64,000 bases of DNA from Pelagibacterales bacterium SAG-MED22. Its GTDB lineage: Bacteria > Pseudomonadota > Alphaproteobacteria > Pelagibacterales > Pelagibacteraceae. A program made the position numbers and the translations under genes. The notes under the pieces are model-generated. The model was given only the letters and a program-made list of their open reading frames with translations, was not told the origin of the DNA and did not search any database. The stretch is taken from positions 1 to 64,000 of the forward strand of contig JACWDT010000002.1 in assembly GCA_014653985.1 (NCBI GenBank), read 5' to 3'. Numbering within the stretch: position 1 is the first letter of the stretch; the number at the start of each line of letters is the position of its first letter. This document shows, piece by piece, positions 34,636-44,847 of this stretch.

Positions 34636-36021
34636 TTGAACTTAATATTGTTTATATTTATAATTTTACTAGGCTTCACAAGTTATTATTTTGGAAGAAA
34701 AAAAGCATACACAATTCAATCAACTAATAAAAGATTAACCGCACTCCCACAATTCTACGGATACTATCTAGCTATATGGTGCGCTATTCCAGCATTTATT
34801 ATTTATTCCTTATGGGCAATTTTTGAACCAACCATCGTAAAATTACTAATTTTAAGTGATTATGCAAATCAAGGTTATCTAGATGATGAACTAAATCTAA
34901 TTTATGAAAAAACGAAAGCACTTTCCCGTGGTCAATTTACAGGAGAAGTTACATCTTTTATTCAAGTTTCATCAGAAAAATATTTAAATCTTCGTTCAAT
35001 AGCTCAAAGCTCAAAAGTTGTTATAGTTTTATGTATTATTATTGCCTCTGTAGCTTATGCGTACAAAAGAATCTCATCGAATAATCGAACGAGAGAACCA
35101 GTAGAAAAGTTTTTTAATGCTGTTTTATTTACTGCTTCTTTAGCTGCAATTTTAACTACTGTTGGAATTGTCTTTTCATTAATATTTCAAACAATAGATT
35201 TTTTTAAAGTAATCCCTTTGTTTGATTTTGTTTTTGGAACTCATTGGTATCCAGCAAAAGCTTTTGTAAGAGACTCATCTGAAGCACTGGATCCAACAAT
35301 GTATTCAGATACTTTTGGCGCAGTTCCAATTTTTGCAGGTACTTTTTTTATAGCTTTCATTGCTATGTGTGTAGCTATACCGATTGGTCTTATGAGTGGA
35401 ATATATTTGGCCGAATATGCATCATATAAAGTAAGACAGTATGCCAAACCGTTAATAGAAATTTTAGCTGGAATACCAACAGTGGTTTATGGTTTTTTTG
35501 CAGCTTTAACTGTTGGACCATTTTTAAAAGATTTAGGAACAGCAATGGGACTAGAAGTATCTGCTGAGAGTGCTCTTGCTGCTGGTGGAGTGATGGGGAT
35601 TATGATTATTCCATTTATATCAAGTCTTAGTGACGATGTTATTACAAGTGTTCCTCAAAGTCTTAGAGATGGAAGTTATGCTATGGGTGCAACTAAATCA
35701 GAGACAATTAAAAAAGTTATTTTTCCTGCAGCCTTACCTGGAATTGTTGGATCAATATTATTAGGTGTTTCAAGAGCAATAGGTGAAACAATGATTGTAG
35801 TGATGGCATCTGGATTAGCTGCGAACTTAACTTTAAATCCACTAGAGTCTACTTCAACAATTACTGCACAAATTGTTGTCATTTTAATTGGTGACCAAGC
35901 ATTCGGAGATCCAAAAACACAAGCTGCATTTGCTTTAGGAATGTCATTATTTATAGTGACTTTGTGTTTAAACATTGTTGCTTTAAGAGTAGTTAAAAAA
36001 TATAGAGAAAAATATGAATAA
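34636..36021 (+). CDS. pstC: Phosphate ABC transporter permease PstC
   Basis: 461-residue inner-membrane permease. The start is TTG at 34636, supported by AAAGGGG six bases upstream (34624-34630) and no better ATG. There are helices at residues 1-16 and 33-55, an extracytoplasmic stretch, then the transport domain from about residue 150 with PIFAGTFFIAFIAMCVAIPIGLMSGIYLAEYA and the EAA loop VPQSLRDGSYAMGATKSETIKKVIFPAALPGI. Long PstC and PstA proteins are normal in alphaproteobacteria. Overlaps pstA by eight bases. Confidence 0.94.
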   Translation: MNLILFIFIILLGFTSYYFGRKKAYTIQSTNKRLTALPQFYGYYLAIWCAIPAFIIYSLWAIFEPTIVKLLILSDYANQGYLDDELNLIYEKTKALSRGQFTGEVTSFIQVSSEKYLNLRSIAQSSKVVIVLCIIIASVAYAYKRISSNNRTREPVEKFFNAVLFTASLAAILTTVGIVFSLIFQTIDFFKVIPLFDFVFGTHWYPAKAFVRDSSEALDPTMYSDTFGAVPIFAGTFFIAFIAMCVAIPIGLMSGIYLAEYASYKVRQYAKPLIEILAGIPTVVYGFFAALTVGPFLKDLGTAMGLEVSAESALAAGGVMGIMIIPFISSLSDDVITSVPQSLRDGSYAMGATKSETIKKVIFPAALPGIVGSILLGVSRAIGETMIVVMASGLAANLTLNPLESTSTITAQIVVILIGDQAFGDPKTQAAFALGMSLFIVTLCLNIVALRVVKKYREKYE

Positions 36022-37282
36022 AAATAAAGAAAAACTGTTAGCAAAAAGATATTCCTCAGAAAAAAGATTTCAGTTTTTAGGTAAAAGTGCAATTTTTATG
36101 GCACTTTTGTTTTTGGCAATTTTTATATTTAAAATTTTTTCAACTGGTTATACCGCTTTTCAAAAAACTTGGTTGATAGTACCTGTCAATTTTGATGCTG
36201 AAACTATGTATTTAGATGCTAATCCGTCCAAAGAGGATTTGGAAGACGCTGATTATTTTGAAATATCACTCCAGTCAATGTTTAACTTAGATAAAAATGC
36301 AAATGAGAAACAACAAAATGAATTAAAAAAAATGGTTTCTTATTTCTTCGAAAGAGAAATTAAACAAGAATTGATTAATGATCCAAGTTTACTGGGAAAA
36401 ACAAAAGATGTTTATATCACTGCATCAGATGATTTGGACCAGGTATTTAAAGGAAATTACCCAAGAGACCTACCTGAAAACCAAAGAAGAGTTACCGATT
36501 ATCAATTAAAAATTTTTGATCAACTTGTAGAACAAGGAAAAGTAGAGAGTAAATTTAATTTAAGTTTTTTTACTTATCCAGACTCTCGTGAAGCTGAGTT
36601 AGCTGGTATTGCAAGTTCATTTATGGGTTCTATATTTTCAATTTTAGTTTGTTTAGCTATTGCTTTTCCTGTGGCTGTTTTAGCAGCAATATACTTAGAA
36701 GAATTTGCCCCCAAAAATAGATTTACAGATTTTATCGAGGTAAATATTAATAATTTAGCAGCAGTACCATCTATTGTATTTGGTCTTTTAGGTTTGGGAA
36801 TTTTATTAGCAGTGTTTCAATTACCAAGGTCAACACCTTTAGTTGGAGGAATAACTTTATCTTTGATGACTTTGCCAACGATTATTATTGCTTGTAGAGC
36901 GTCTTTAAAAGCAGTGCCACCAAGCATAAGAGAAGCAGCTTTAGCAATGGGGGCTAGCCGAATGCAAACTACAATGCATCATACTGTACCTTTGTCGATG
37001 CCAGGTACGCTGTCAGGAACTATTATTGGATTAGCTCAAGCATTGGGTGAAACAGCGCCATTGATTTTAATTGGTATGGTAGCTTTTGTAAACACTATCC
37101 CTGGCTCACCAATGGACCCTGCTGCAAGTCTGCCTGTTCAAATTTATATTTGGGCTGAAAGTGCTGAGAGGGGATTTGTTGAAAAAGTTTCAGCTTGTAT
37201 AATGGTTTTACTTGGTTTTTTAATAGTTATGAATTTGTTCGCACAAATAATAAGACATAAATTTGAGAAAAAATGGAGTTAA
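36014..37282 (+). CDS. pstA: Phosphate ABC transporter permease PstA
   Basis: 422 residues. After one N-terminal helix (about res 24-43) there is a ~150-residue extracytoplasmic domain, then the transport domain with [54 protein letters not shown] and the EAA loop [31 protein letters not shown]. It pairs with PstC as the membrane channel. The start ATG lies inside the end of pstC, and pstB follows after one base. Confidence 0.94.
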   Translation: MNKNKEKLLAKRYSSEKRFQFLGKSAIFMALLFLAIFIFKIFSTGYTAFQKTWLIVPVNFDAETMYLDANPSKEDLEDADYFEISLQSMFNLDKNANEKQQNELKKMVSYFFEREIKQELINDPSLLGKTKDVYITASDDLDQVFKGNYPRDLPENQRRVTDYQLKIFDQLVEQGKVESKFNLSFFTYPDSREAELAGIASSFMGSIFSILVCLAIAFPVAVLAAIYLEEFAPKNRFTDFIEVNINNLAAVPSIVFGLLGLGILLAVFQLPRSTPLVGGITLSLMTLPTIIIACRASLKAVPPSIREAALAMGASRMQTTMHHTVPLSMPGTLSGTIIGLAQALGETAPLILIGMVAFVNTIPGSPMDPAASLPVQIYIWAESAERGFVEKVSACIMVLLGFLIVMNLFAQIIRHKFEKKWS

Positions 37283-37283
37283 T

Positions 37284-38039
37284 ATGATTAAGATAAGTGC
37301 AAAAAATGTTGATGTTTTTTATGGAAAAAAGCAAGCCTTGTTTAATATAAATTTAGACATTGAGGAAAATCAGGTGACAGCCTTAATTGGACCATCGGGA
37401 TGTGGTAAATCTACTTTTTTAAGATGCTTGAATAGAATGAATGATGTAATTGACATATGCAAAGTTCAAGGAGAGATAGTTATAAACGATTTTAATATTA
37501 ACGATAAAGGGTGTGACGTAGTAAGATTGCGAGAAAAAATTGGAATGGTTTTTCAAAAACCAAATCCATTTCCAAAAACATTATACGAAAATATTTCTTA
37601 TGGTCCTACAATCCATGGGATGGCTCAATCAAAACAAGAAATGGATGAAATAGTTGAGACAAGTTTGAAAAAAGCTGCGCTCTGGGAAGAAGTAAAAGAT
37701 AGACTTCATGAACCTGGAACAGGTTTGTCAGGTGGTCAACAACAACGGTTATGTATAGCAAGAGCTATTTCGGTACAACCGGAGGTAATCTTAATGGACG
37801 AGCCTTGTTCAGCATTAGACCCAATTGCAACAGCCCAAATTGAGGAGTTAATTGATGAATTAAAGAAAGAACATACAATAATTATAGTTACTCACTCTAT
37901 GGCTCAAGCAGCAAGAGTATCTCAAAATACTGGTTTCTTTCACTTAGGAGAATTGATAGAACATGGATCAACAGATAAGATATTTAAGAATCCTGATAAT
38001 ACAAAAACGCAAGATTATATAACAGGGAGGTTCGGATAA
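37284..38039 (+). CDS. pstB: Phosphate ABC transporter ATP-binding protein
   Basis: 251 residues from the ATG at 37284; an upstream in-frame TTG overlapping pstA is rejected. Walker [11 protein letters not shown]-loop [19 protein letters not shown] (PstB-specific), signature [15 protein letters not shown], Walker [14 protein letters not shown] and the switch [14 protein letters not shown] are present. It drives Pi import and helps relay Pi status to PhoR. It ends with the typical [10 protein letters not shown] and overlaps phoU by one base. Confidence 0.97.
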   Translation: MIKISAKNVDVFYGKKQALFNINLDIEENQVTALIGPSGCGKSTFLRCLNRMNDVIDICKVQGEIVINDFNINDKGCDVVRLREKIGMVFQKPNPFPKTLYENISYGPTIHGMAQSKQEMDEIVETSLKKAALWEEVKDRLHEPGTGLSGGQQQRLCIARAISVQPEVILMDEPCSALDPIATAQIEELIDELKKEHTIIIVTHSMAQAARVSQNTGFFHLGELIEHGSTDKIFKNPDNTKTQDYITGRFG

Positions 38040-38746
38040 TGTCGAAAGCAACGCACACAGTAAAATCTTACGAAGATGAATTACAAAGTTTAAATAAAAA
38101 TATCATAAAAATGGGTGTTTCATGCGAAGAGGCATTAGGAAAAGCAATTATTGCAATAACTACTCGTGATAGCGAAAATGCAGAAACAGTAATAAAAAAC
38201 GATGAAAAAATTGATAAGTTTGAAACTACAATTGAACAACAAGTAGTTAATTTAATTGCCTTAAGACAGCCAATGGCTATAGATTTAAGAGAAACGGTAA
38301 CAGCACTAAAAATATCCTCTGATTTAGAGAGAATTGGTGATTTAGCCAAAAACATTTCGAAAAGAACTCTATTATTAAATGAAAATTTACCAAAAAATCT
38401 AGTTGACGCTTTAGTGAGAGTTTCCTCAGATGTTCAAAAACAATTAAAATCTGTTTTAGACGCTTATCTGGATAGATCTTCATCGATGGCTGTGAACGTT
38501 TGGGAGAATGATGAGCAAATAGATGAGTTAACTAATCATTGTATGCAAGAAGTAATTAAATATCTTAAAGAACATGAAAGCAATTTGGATGATGGAACTC
38601 ACTTATTGTTTGTTACAAAAAATATAGAGAGAATTGGTGATCATACAACAAACATTGCAGAACAAATATATTATTTAGTTGAAGGTAAGTATTTAGAAGG
38701 TGATAGACCAAAAGGTACAGAGCCAATAGTAACTGGAGAAAAGTAA
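38039..38746 (+). CDS. phoU: Phosphate signalling protein PhoU
   Basis: 235-residue all-helical protein with two repeated PhoU domains, each with an acidic metal-binding motif: LKISSDLERIGDLAKNISKR near residues 88-107 and TKNIERIGDHTTNIAEQIYYL near residues 192-212. PhoU couples the Pst transporter to PhoR and keeps the Pho regulon off when Pi is plentiful. It sits in the canonical pstB-phoU-phoB order, two bases before phoB. Confidence 0.96.
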   Translation: MSKATHTVKSYEDELQSLNKNIIKMGVSCEEALGKAIIAITTRDSENAETVIKNDEKIDKFETTIEQQVVNLIALRQPMAIDLRETVTALKISSDLERIGDLAKNISKRTLLLNENLPKNLVDALVRVSSDVQKQLKSVLDAYLDRSSSMAVNVWENDEQIDELTNHCMQEVIKYLKEHESNLDDGTHLLFVTKNIERIGDHTTNIAEQIYYLVEGKYLEGDRPKGTEPIVTGEK

Positions 38747-38748
38747 TA

Positions 38749-39432
38749 ATGTCAGCACATGTTTTTATTGCTGAAGATGAAACACCAATAGTAACTTTAT
38801 TAAAATACAATTTAGAAAAAGAGGGCCATAAGGTAAGTTTTTCTGAAAATGGTGAGGAAGCACTTAAGTTAATTAAAGATAAGCAACCTGATTTAATACT
38901 TTTGGATTGGATGCTGCCTGATCTTTCTGGAGTGGATCTTTGTAAAAATTTAAAAAAGGATAAAAAATTTAGTGATATACCAATAATAATGCTAACTGCT
39001 AAAGGTGAGGAAGCAGATAAAATTAAAGCATTTGACACAGGTGCAGACGATTATGTGACAAAACCGTTTAGTCAAAAAGAACTTAATGCTAGAATAAAAT
39101 CTCTCCTAAGAAGGTCTAAACCTCAATCTTCAGTGGACGTTGTGGAATTTTATGATTTAAAAATAGATAGAGTAACAAAACGTGTCTACAGAAATAATAA
39201 AGAAATATTCTTAGGACCAACTGAATTTAAATTATTAGATTTTTTTATTAAAAACCCTAAAAGAGTTTATTCACGAGAACAACTTTTAAATAATGTTTGG
39301 GGTGAAAATATCTATGTAGAGTCTCGAACGGTTGATGTTCATATAAGAAGATTGAGACAAGCTATAAATATAGAAAAAACTAAACCATTAATAAGAACTG
39401 TTAGATCGGCAGGTTATTCTTTAGAGTCCTGA
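38749..39432 (+). CDS. phoB: Phosphate-regulon response regulator PhoB
   Basis: 227 residues of the OmpR/PhoB class: receiver domain (res 1-120) with acidic pocket EDE, acceptor Asp in LILLDWMLPDLSG, TAKGEEADKIKAFDTGADDY and the KPF lysine, then a winged-helix domain with GPTEFKLLDFFIKNPKRVYSREQLLNNVWG and SRTVDVHIRRLRQAI. When phosphorylated by PhoR it should bind the 11-bp tandem boxes seen before pstS, olsB, phnX and the PhnZ-like gene. Its end overlaps the convergent sixA-like gene by 19 bases. Confidence 0.97.
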   Translation: MSAHVFIAEDETPIVTLLKYNLEKEGHKVSFSENGEEALKLIKDKQPDLILLDWMLPDLSGVDLCKNLKKDKKFSDIPIIMLTAKGEEADKIKAFDTGADDYVTKPFSQKELNARIKSLLRRSKPQSSVDVVEFYDLKIDRVTKRVYRNNKEIFLGPTEFKLLDFFIKNPKRVYSREQLLNNVWGENIYVESRTVDVHIRRLRQAINIEKTKPLIRTVRSAGYSLES

Positions 39433-39938
39433 AGATCTTTTGGTCTAATAAACTCTTTAATTAATCCATTATTTTTTATTTCTTTCCATTCAATTAAATC
39501 AAAATTAATTTTGGCAAAGGCAGAGGTTGGAAATTTATAATTTAGTAATTTAAAATGATTATTATTTTGGTTCTTTGTTAAGGCTTTTACTAAATTTCTT
39601 ACTGTAGGTTCATGGTTAATTAACAAAATAGATTTATATTTTTTTGGAATTTTTTTAATTAACTCAATAATTCTATCTTCATTTGCTAAATAAAGTTTCT
39701 TCGATGAAAAAATTTTTCTTGGTTTAGTGATTTTTTTTAAAAGTATGTTTAAAGTTTTTTTTGTTCTATTTGCACTAGAAACTAATACATAATCAAACTT
39801 ATAATTTTTTTTAATAAAAAATTCACAAATTAATTTAGCATTGTTCTTACCTCTTTTACTTAACGGTCTGTCAAAATCATCTAGATTGGGATCACTCCAA
39901 CTGGATTTTGAGTGACGCATAACATATAAATGTAACAT
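39414..39938 (-). CDS. SixA-like histidine phosphatase
   Basis: 174-residue histidine-phosphatase-family protein with the N-terminal RHG-type motif YVMRHSKSSWSD (catalytic His9), DFDRPLSKRGKNNAKLI, SSANRTKKTL and the second catalytic His in LLINHEPTVRNL. SixA removes phosphate from phospho-His in proteins; alphaproteobacterial relatives are often simply called phosphoglycerate-mutase-like. It is convergent with phoB and divergent from ppk, 13 bases from the ppk start. Confidence 0.85.
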   Translation of the reverse strand: MLHLYVMRHSKSSWSDPNLDDFDRPLSKRGKNNAKLICEFFIKKNYKFDYVLVSSANRTKKTLNILLKKITKPRKIFSSKKLYLANEDRIIELIKKIPKKYKSILLINHEPTVRNLVKALTKNQNNNHFKLLNYKFPTSAFAKINFDLIEWKEIKNNGLIKEFIRPKDLQDSKE

Positions 39939-39951
39939 TATTTGTAATTAT

Positions 39952-42111
39952 ATGACTCCATTAAAAAAACAACAGAAACAAGAGTTAAAATCTAAATATA
40001 TCAACAGAGAATTATCTTGGCTTAAATTTAATGATAGGGTGTTACTTGAAGCTCAAAATATAGATAATCCACTATATGAAAGAGTAAAATTTCTGTCCAT
40101 AGCTGGATCTAATTTAGATGAGTTTTTTATGGTTCGTGTTGCTGGTTTATATAGCCAGATAAAACAAGAGGTAGAGTCGTTAAGTTCGGATGGATTAAAT
40201 TCAGAAGAACAAATGAGTGAAGTTGTTCAAGAAACTAAAAATCTTCTTGTTAAACAGAACTTAATTTACAAAAATCTAATTTCACAACTAAAGAAAAATT
40301 ATATTACTTTAGTAAAACCACAAGATCTTAGCAAAAACGAAAAAATCAAATTAAAAAATATTTTTTATGAGGAAATATATCCTTTACTGACACCTTCAGC
40401 TATTGATCCTGCACATCCATTTCCGTTCATAGTAAATCAAGGCAGAGCAGTGGTTATGAAACTTAAAAAAAAAAATAAAAAAAGATTATTAAATTCAATC
40501 ATCGTAATTCCCAAAGCTTTATCAAGATTTATAGAAATAGATGGAGGAAAAAATTACAAAAAATATGTTATTCTTGATGATATAATTAGTTTTTTTTCCT
40601 CTGAAATATTTCCAGATCACAATCTAGAGAGTAAAATGATATTTAGGGTTATTAGAGATAGTGACGTCGAAATACAAGAGGAAGCTGAAGATCTGGTAAG
40701 ATCATTTGAATTAGCACTCAAGAGAAGAAGAATTGGAGATATAGTTCGTTTAGAAGTAATCAAAAACAGCAATAAAGATTTAATAAAATTTATTACTAAT
40801 AAACTAGAAGTAAACCCAGATTATATATACGAAACAGAAGGACTTGTAGGTATTGAAGATATAGATCAAATATGTAAGTTAAAAAACTCTAAACTCAGAT
40901 TTAAAAATTTTAATCCTCGAGAAGTAGAAAGATTAAAAGAATTTGATAACAATTTTTTTGATACTATAAAACAAAAAGATTTAGTTGTTCATCACCCTTT
41001 TGAAACATTTGATGCCGTAATTGAATTTTTAAATCAAGCCGCTTATGATAAAAAAGTTATTGCAATAAAACAAACCCTTTATAGAACAACTTTAGACTCA
41101 CCCATAGTTAAAGCGCTTATCTCAGCTGCAGAAAATGGAAAAACGGTCACAGCTCTTATTGAAATTAAAGCAAGATTTGATGAAGAGGCCAATATTCAAT
41201 TAGCTAGAAGTTTAGAAAAAGCTGGGGTTCAAATTGTTTACGGTTTTGCTAAGTATAAGACACACGCTAAGTCTTCTTTAGTGCTTAGACGAGAACTAGG
41301 TAAAATACAAACCTATGTTCATTTAGGTACTGGAAATTATCACCCTGTAAATGCAAAAATTTATACAGACTTATCTTTATTCAGCTCCAATAAAAAAATT
41401 GCTGGTGATGTAGAAAAATTTTTTAATTACGTTACAGGTTATTCAAAACCTAGAAATTTAAATAAAATATCAATTTCACCAATTAATCTAAGAATTACTC
41501 TTAACAAATGTATAGATATAGAAATTTCAAACGCTAAAAAAGGAAAAAAAGCTGAAATATGGGCAAAAATGAACTCTCTGGTTGATCCAATCATCATTGA
41601 TAAATTTTATGAGGCTTCAAACGCAGGTGTTAAAATTTATCTTTTTGTAAGAGGAGTCTGCTGTTTGAGACCGGGTGTAAAAGATAAATCTGAAAATATA
41701 GTGGTCAAAAGTATGATAGGAAGATTTCTTGAACACTCAAGAATATATTGTTTTGCAAATGGAAAAGAGATGCCTAACAGAAATGCAAAAGTTTTTATTT
41801 CTTCAGCTGATTTAATGCCTAGAAATTTGAATAGAAGAGTTGAACTTCTAGTACCAATTGAAAATTCAACAGTTCATGAACAAATATTAGATCAAATAAT
41901 GTTAGCAAATTATTTAGACAACAAGCAAAGTTGGCAATTAGATCCAACTGGAAATTATAAAAAAATTAAATATAGTAAAGATGATTCTTTTTCAGCCCAT
42001 GAATATTTTATGAATAATCCAAGTTTGTCAGGTAGAGGTAAAGCAAAATTAAAAATTCGTCCAAAAAAACTTAATTTGAGATTAATTAAAAATGACACTC
42101 AAAGTTCTTAA
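39952..42111 (+). CDS. ppk: Polyphosphate kinase 1
   Basis: 719 residues. It polymerises ATP gamma-phosphate into polyphosphate. PPK1 landmarks are NRELSWLKFNDRVLLEAQN, FLSIAGSNLDEFFMVRVAGL, HPFPFIVNQG, AIKQTLYRTT, IEIKARFDEEANI and the phospho-His region VHLGTGNYHPVNAKIYTDLS, and near the C-terminus SSADLMPRNLNRRVELLVP. TGTAAC and TGTAAT motifs occur just before the start but 12 bases apart, so a Pho box is uncertain. It overlaps ppx by 20 bases, so synthesis and breakdown of polyphosphate are co-encoded. Confidence 0.96.
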   Translation: MTPLKKQQKQELKSKYINRELSWLKFNDRVLLEAQNIDNPLYERVKFLSIAGSNLDEFFMVRVAGLYSQIKQEVESLSSDGLNSEEQMSEVVQETKNLLVKQNLIYKNLISQLKKNYITLVKPQDLSKNEKIKLKNIFYEEIYPLLTPSAIDPAHPFPFIVNQGRAVVMKLKKKNKKRLLNSIIVIPKALSRFIEIDGGKNYKKYVILDDIISFFSSEIFPDHNLESKMIFRVIRDSDVEIQEEAEDLVRSFELALKRRRIGDIVRLEVIKNSNKDLIKFITNKLEVNPDYIYETEGLVGIEDIDQICKLKNSKLRFKNFNPREVERLKEFDNNFFDTIKQKDLVVHHPFETFDAVIEFLNQAAYDKKVIAIKQTLYRTTLDSPIVKALISAAENGKTVTALIEIKARFDEEANIQLARSLEKAGVQIVYGFAKYKTHAKSSLVLRRELGKIQTYVHLGTGNYHPVNAKIYTDLSLFSSNKKIAGDVEKFFNYVTGYSKPRNLNKISISPINLRITLNKCIDIEISNAKKGKKAEIWAKMNSLVDPIIIDKFYEASNAGVKIYLFVRGVCCLRPGVKDKSENIVVKSMIGRFLEHSRIYCFANGKEMPNRNAKVFISSADLMPRNLNRRVELLVPIENSTVHEQILDQIMLANYLDNKQSWQLDPTGNYKKIKYSKDDSFSAHEYFMNNPSLSGRGKAKLKIRPKKLNLRLIKNDTQSS

Positions 42112-43600
42112 AGCAAATCCAAATTTAAAGTTAAAGCAAGCGAAACTTGCTATAATTGATATAGGTTCAAATTCAATTAGAATGCTAATTTATGATGATT
42201 TTACCTCATCTAGAGTTCCTTTTTTTAACGAAAAAGCTGTATGTGAACTTGGCAAAAATTTAGATAAATCTAGAAAGTTGCACCATTCTGGAAAAATATA
42301 TGCTCTTAAAGTACTTAAGAGATTTTCAGAAATTTTAAATGTATCACAAATTACAAATTTAAAAATCATAGCAACTGCAGTTCTCAGAGAAGCTTCGGAT
42401 GCCAGGTCTTTTACTGAAGAGGTTGAAAAATTATTTAAAAAAAAAATAGAAATTCTAAGTGGTGATCAAGAAGCAGAATGTGCAGCGGAGGGTGTAAAAA
42501 TAGGTTTTGAAAACGTTGATGGTCTTGTTGCTGATTTAGGTGGAGGTAGTTTAGAATTGGCTAAAGTTGAAAACAATTTAATTACTAATAAAACTTCCTT
42601 ACCCCTTGGTGTTTTAAGATTAATTAATAATCCAATTGTTAAAAAAAGAAATCTATCAAAGTACATTAAAAATTTATTTGCTGATGAAAAATGGTTATCT
42701 AAGAAAAAATTTAAAAACCTATATTTAGTTGGAGGCACATGGAGAGCTTTATTTAAACTTCATTTATTCCAGAATGACTACCCTGTTCATATAATTCATC
42801 AATATTCAATTGATAATGAAAGATTAAAAAAATTTTTAGATAAAATTTCATCATTCAATAAGTCAAAATTAAAAACAGTTGAATATATTTCTAAATCTAG
42901 AACTCAATATTTGCCATATAGTTCAATAATTTTAAATGAAATAATGAATTTCACTAATCCAAAAAAAATCCTATGTTCTATAAGTGGTTTAAGAGAAGGG
43001 GCATTAGTTAAAGAACATTTTAAAGATTTAGAAAGTCCAGATATGTTTAATAAATCTCTTGAGCATATCGCAAAAAAAAGAGGTGATTTAGGATTAACAT
43101 TTAAAAAATATTATGATTTTATTAAGCCTGTTTTTGAGGGTAATGAGCATTATAATAAAAAATTATTAAACCTAGCATGTGTTTTAAGCCATATGGACTG
43201 GGGACTTGGCGCTTTTCAAAAGGCAGAATTAGTTTTTCAAGAAACTCTTAATACACCTTTGCTTAAACTAACACATAAAGAAAGAATTCAAATAGCACTG
43301 TCATGTTACTGGAGATATTGCAGCATCAAATATAATCCTAAGATTGAATATTTAACTTTCCTGAACAATAATGAAATCTTTTCAAGTAAACAAGTAGGTT
43401 CAGCTTTAAGATTTGCACACGCATTAACATCAATATCAACAATTTTTTTAGAGGAATTTAAATTATATAAAAGAGGCAACTCTGTTTTTTTGAAAATACC
43501 GTCTCATCATCAAGAAATAATTTCCAAACAAGTTACAAAAAAGTTTAAAGCCCTAGCAAGAGAATTATTTTTAGAACCTAGAGTAATTTATTCAAATTAA
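42092..43600 (+). CDS. ppx: Exopolyphosphatase (Ppx/GppA family)
   Basis: 502 residues. It releases Pi from polyphosphate ends or hydrolyses pppGpp. The N-terminal actin-like ATPase fold shows AIIDIGSNSIRMLIYD, SGDQEAECAAEGVKIGF and VADLGGGSLELAKV. The C-terminal half (about res 320-500) is the helical HD-like extension with ACVLSHMDWGLG and SLRFAHAL-type helices. The start lies inside ppk in another frame. No downstream terminator is clear. Confidence 0.93.
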   Translation: MTLKVLKANPNLKLKQAKLAIIDIGSNSIRMLIYDDFTSSRVPFFNEKAVCELGKNLDKSRKLHHSGKIYALKVLKRFSEILNVSQITNLKIIATAVLREASDARSFTEEVEKLFKKKIEILSGDQEAECAAEGVKIGFENVDGLVADLGGGSLELAKVENNLITNKTSLPLGVLRLINNPIVKKRNLSKYIKNLFADEKWLSKKKFKNLYLVGGTWRALFKLHLFQNDYPVHIIHQYSIDNERLKKFLDKISSFNKSKLKTVEYISKSRTQYLPYSSIILNEIMNFTNPKKILCSISGLREGALVKEHFKDLESPDMFNKSLEHIAKKRGDLGLTFKKYYDFIKPVFEGNEHYNKKLLNLACVLSHMDWGLGAFQKAELVFQETLNTPLLKLTHKERIQIALSCYWRYCSIKYNPKIEYLTFLNNNEIFSSKQVGSALRFAHALTSISTIFLEEFKLYKRGNSVFLKIPSHHQEIISKQVTKKFKALARELFLEPRVIYSN

Positions 43601-43704
43601 TTTAAAATTTTTTTAAAATAAACTTAAGATTTTAATAATATAATTGAAACATTTTTTGACTAATATGAAGATGTTTTAAATTTATTTTTCTCTTGTGGGG
43701 GTGC

Positions 43705-44196
43705 TTACTTAGTAGGCGCCTCTATAACTTTAAGAAATGATGCTATATGAGAGGCATTACAAAATTTATTTTTAAGAATTAACTTATTAATTTTATCTTT
43801 AGATAGTAAATGTATCTTAATACCTTTCTCAGATTTTTTTTTTTTAATTATATTATTTGAATAATAACAGTAGATTTTAGTTGTTAGTCTTCCTGGCTCA
43901 CAATTTATTGTGAATATTTTTTTTGGTGTACCTGATATTTTATATCCTGTCTCCTCATAAAATTCTCTACAAGCTGCACTTAAAGGATTTTCTCCTTTAT
44001 CAATTATACCAGATGGAAATTCATAGGTGACTTTACTAACTGGGACTCTTTTCTGACTTACTACAACAAATTTATCTTTTTTAATTTCACATACTATCAA
44101 GGATAAATTAGCTGTTTTTAAAAAATGATAATAACCTTTTTTTTTAAATGGTTTATTAATTAGTTTTATATTGTTTGTTAAATTAATATTTTTCAT
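43705..44196 (-). CDS. Nudix hydrolase
   Basis: 163 residues with a complete Nudix box, Gx5Ex7REUXEEXGU, as GIIDKGENPLSAACREFYEETGY near residues 63-85. The preceding FVVVSQKRVPVSKVTYEFPSG and the following NCEPGRLTTKIYCYYS fit ADP-ribose pyrophosphatase-like members. The substrate, a nucleoside diphosphate linked to another group, is unknown. It is convergent with ppx and stands alone. Confidence 0.88.
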   Translation of the reverse strand: MKNINLTNNIKLINKPFKKKGYYHFLKTANLSLIVCEIKKDKFVVVSQKRVPVSKVTYEFPSGIIDKGENPLSAACREFYEETGYKISGTPKKIFTINCEPGRLTTKIYCYYSNNIIKKKKSEKGIKIHLLSKDKINKLILKNKFCNASHIASFLKVIEAPTK

Positions 44197-44255
44197 GCAT
44201 CTATAACATATTTTTATTTGACTAATATTAAAGTTTTTTTTAATCCTGAAATGAA

Positions 44256-44807
44256 TTAAATTATTTTTTCTGAAATTAATTTGGAAATTCTTGGTATTAG
44301 TTCCATGGTATTGCTGTTCATTGGATTAATATATGAAGATTCAAGAAAGCTATTATATGCTTTTTCGTACTCTTTCATTTCCACATATACTTGTCCTTTC
44401 CCGATTAAAGCACCAAAATGTCTTTTTTCGAGTTTTAATACTATATCAATATCCTTTAATGCATTTTTATGTTTGCCCATTAAATACAAAGTGGTTGCTC
44501 GTCTATTCCAAGCCTCTGCCCAATTAGGGTCTTTATCAATAATTTTACTAAAAATATTGTAAGCTTTTAAATAATTTCGATTTTGGACGAGCCTAGATCC
44601 TTCTTTTAAATCTATTGTTAATTGGAAGTTAGTTGGGTGTGTCTCCCATAACCTCCATATCTTATTTTCAAGTATTTTAGATTGTTTTTGTGAATTACAT
44701 TCCTTTAACTGAATAAAAAGTTCATTTAATTTTGTATTTGTAGTCTCAGCATTTAAACTTAAGGATGAGAATACAAGTATAAATAAAACGTAATAGTATT
44801 TTTTCAT
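44256..44807 (-). CDS. Secreted tetratricopeptide-repeat protein
   Basis: 183 residues: signal peptide MKKYYYVLFILVFSSLSLNAE, then a helical protein with at least two TPR units (NRNYLKAYNIFSKIIDKDPNWAEAW, then KHKNALKDIDIVLKLEKRHFGALI and KEYEKAYNSFLESSYINPMN). It is probably a periplasmic scaffold; a partner is not known. Its start codon is one base from the first of four tandem Pho-type motifs, which leaves no room for a Shine-Dalgarno, so it may be translated leaderless or be repressed or co-controlled by the site serving phnX. Confidence 0.8.
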   Translation of the reverse strand: MKKYYYVLFILVFSSLSLNAETTNTKLNELFIQLKECNSQKQSKILENKIWRLWETHPTNFQLTIDLKEGSRLVQNRNYLKAYNIFSKIIDKDPNWAEAWNRRATTLYLMGKHKNALKDIDIVLKLEKRHFGALIGKGQVYVEMKEYEKAYNSFLESSYINPMNSNTMELIPRISKLISEKII

Positions 44808-44808
44808 T

Positions 44809-44847
44809 TGTAATAAATTTGTAATATTTTTGTAACATTAATGAAAC
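44809..44847 (+). promoter_or_regulatory. Four-unit putative Pho box upstream of phnX
   Basis: TGTAAT (44809), TGTAAT (44820), TGTAAC (44831) and TGAAAC (44842) start exactly 11 bases apart and end about 105 bases before phnX. This is the longest such array in the window, room for two PhoB dimers. Orientation points towards phnX; the TPR gene starts on the other side one base away. Confidence 0.68.

Noticed and set aside
39931-39948. TGTAAC and TGTAAT between sixA-like and ppk as a Pho box
   Set aside because: Spacing is 12 bases, it overlaps the sixA-like start codon and ends three bases before the ppk start; not good enough to list as a site.
43698-43722. GC-rich hairpin GGTGCTTA / TAGGCGCC at the ppx-Nudix boundary as a terminator
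   Set aside because: It needs several G-U pairs, overlaps the Nudix stop codon, and has no U tract after it.
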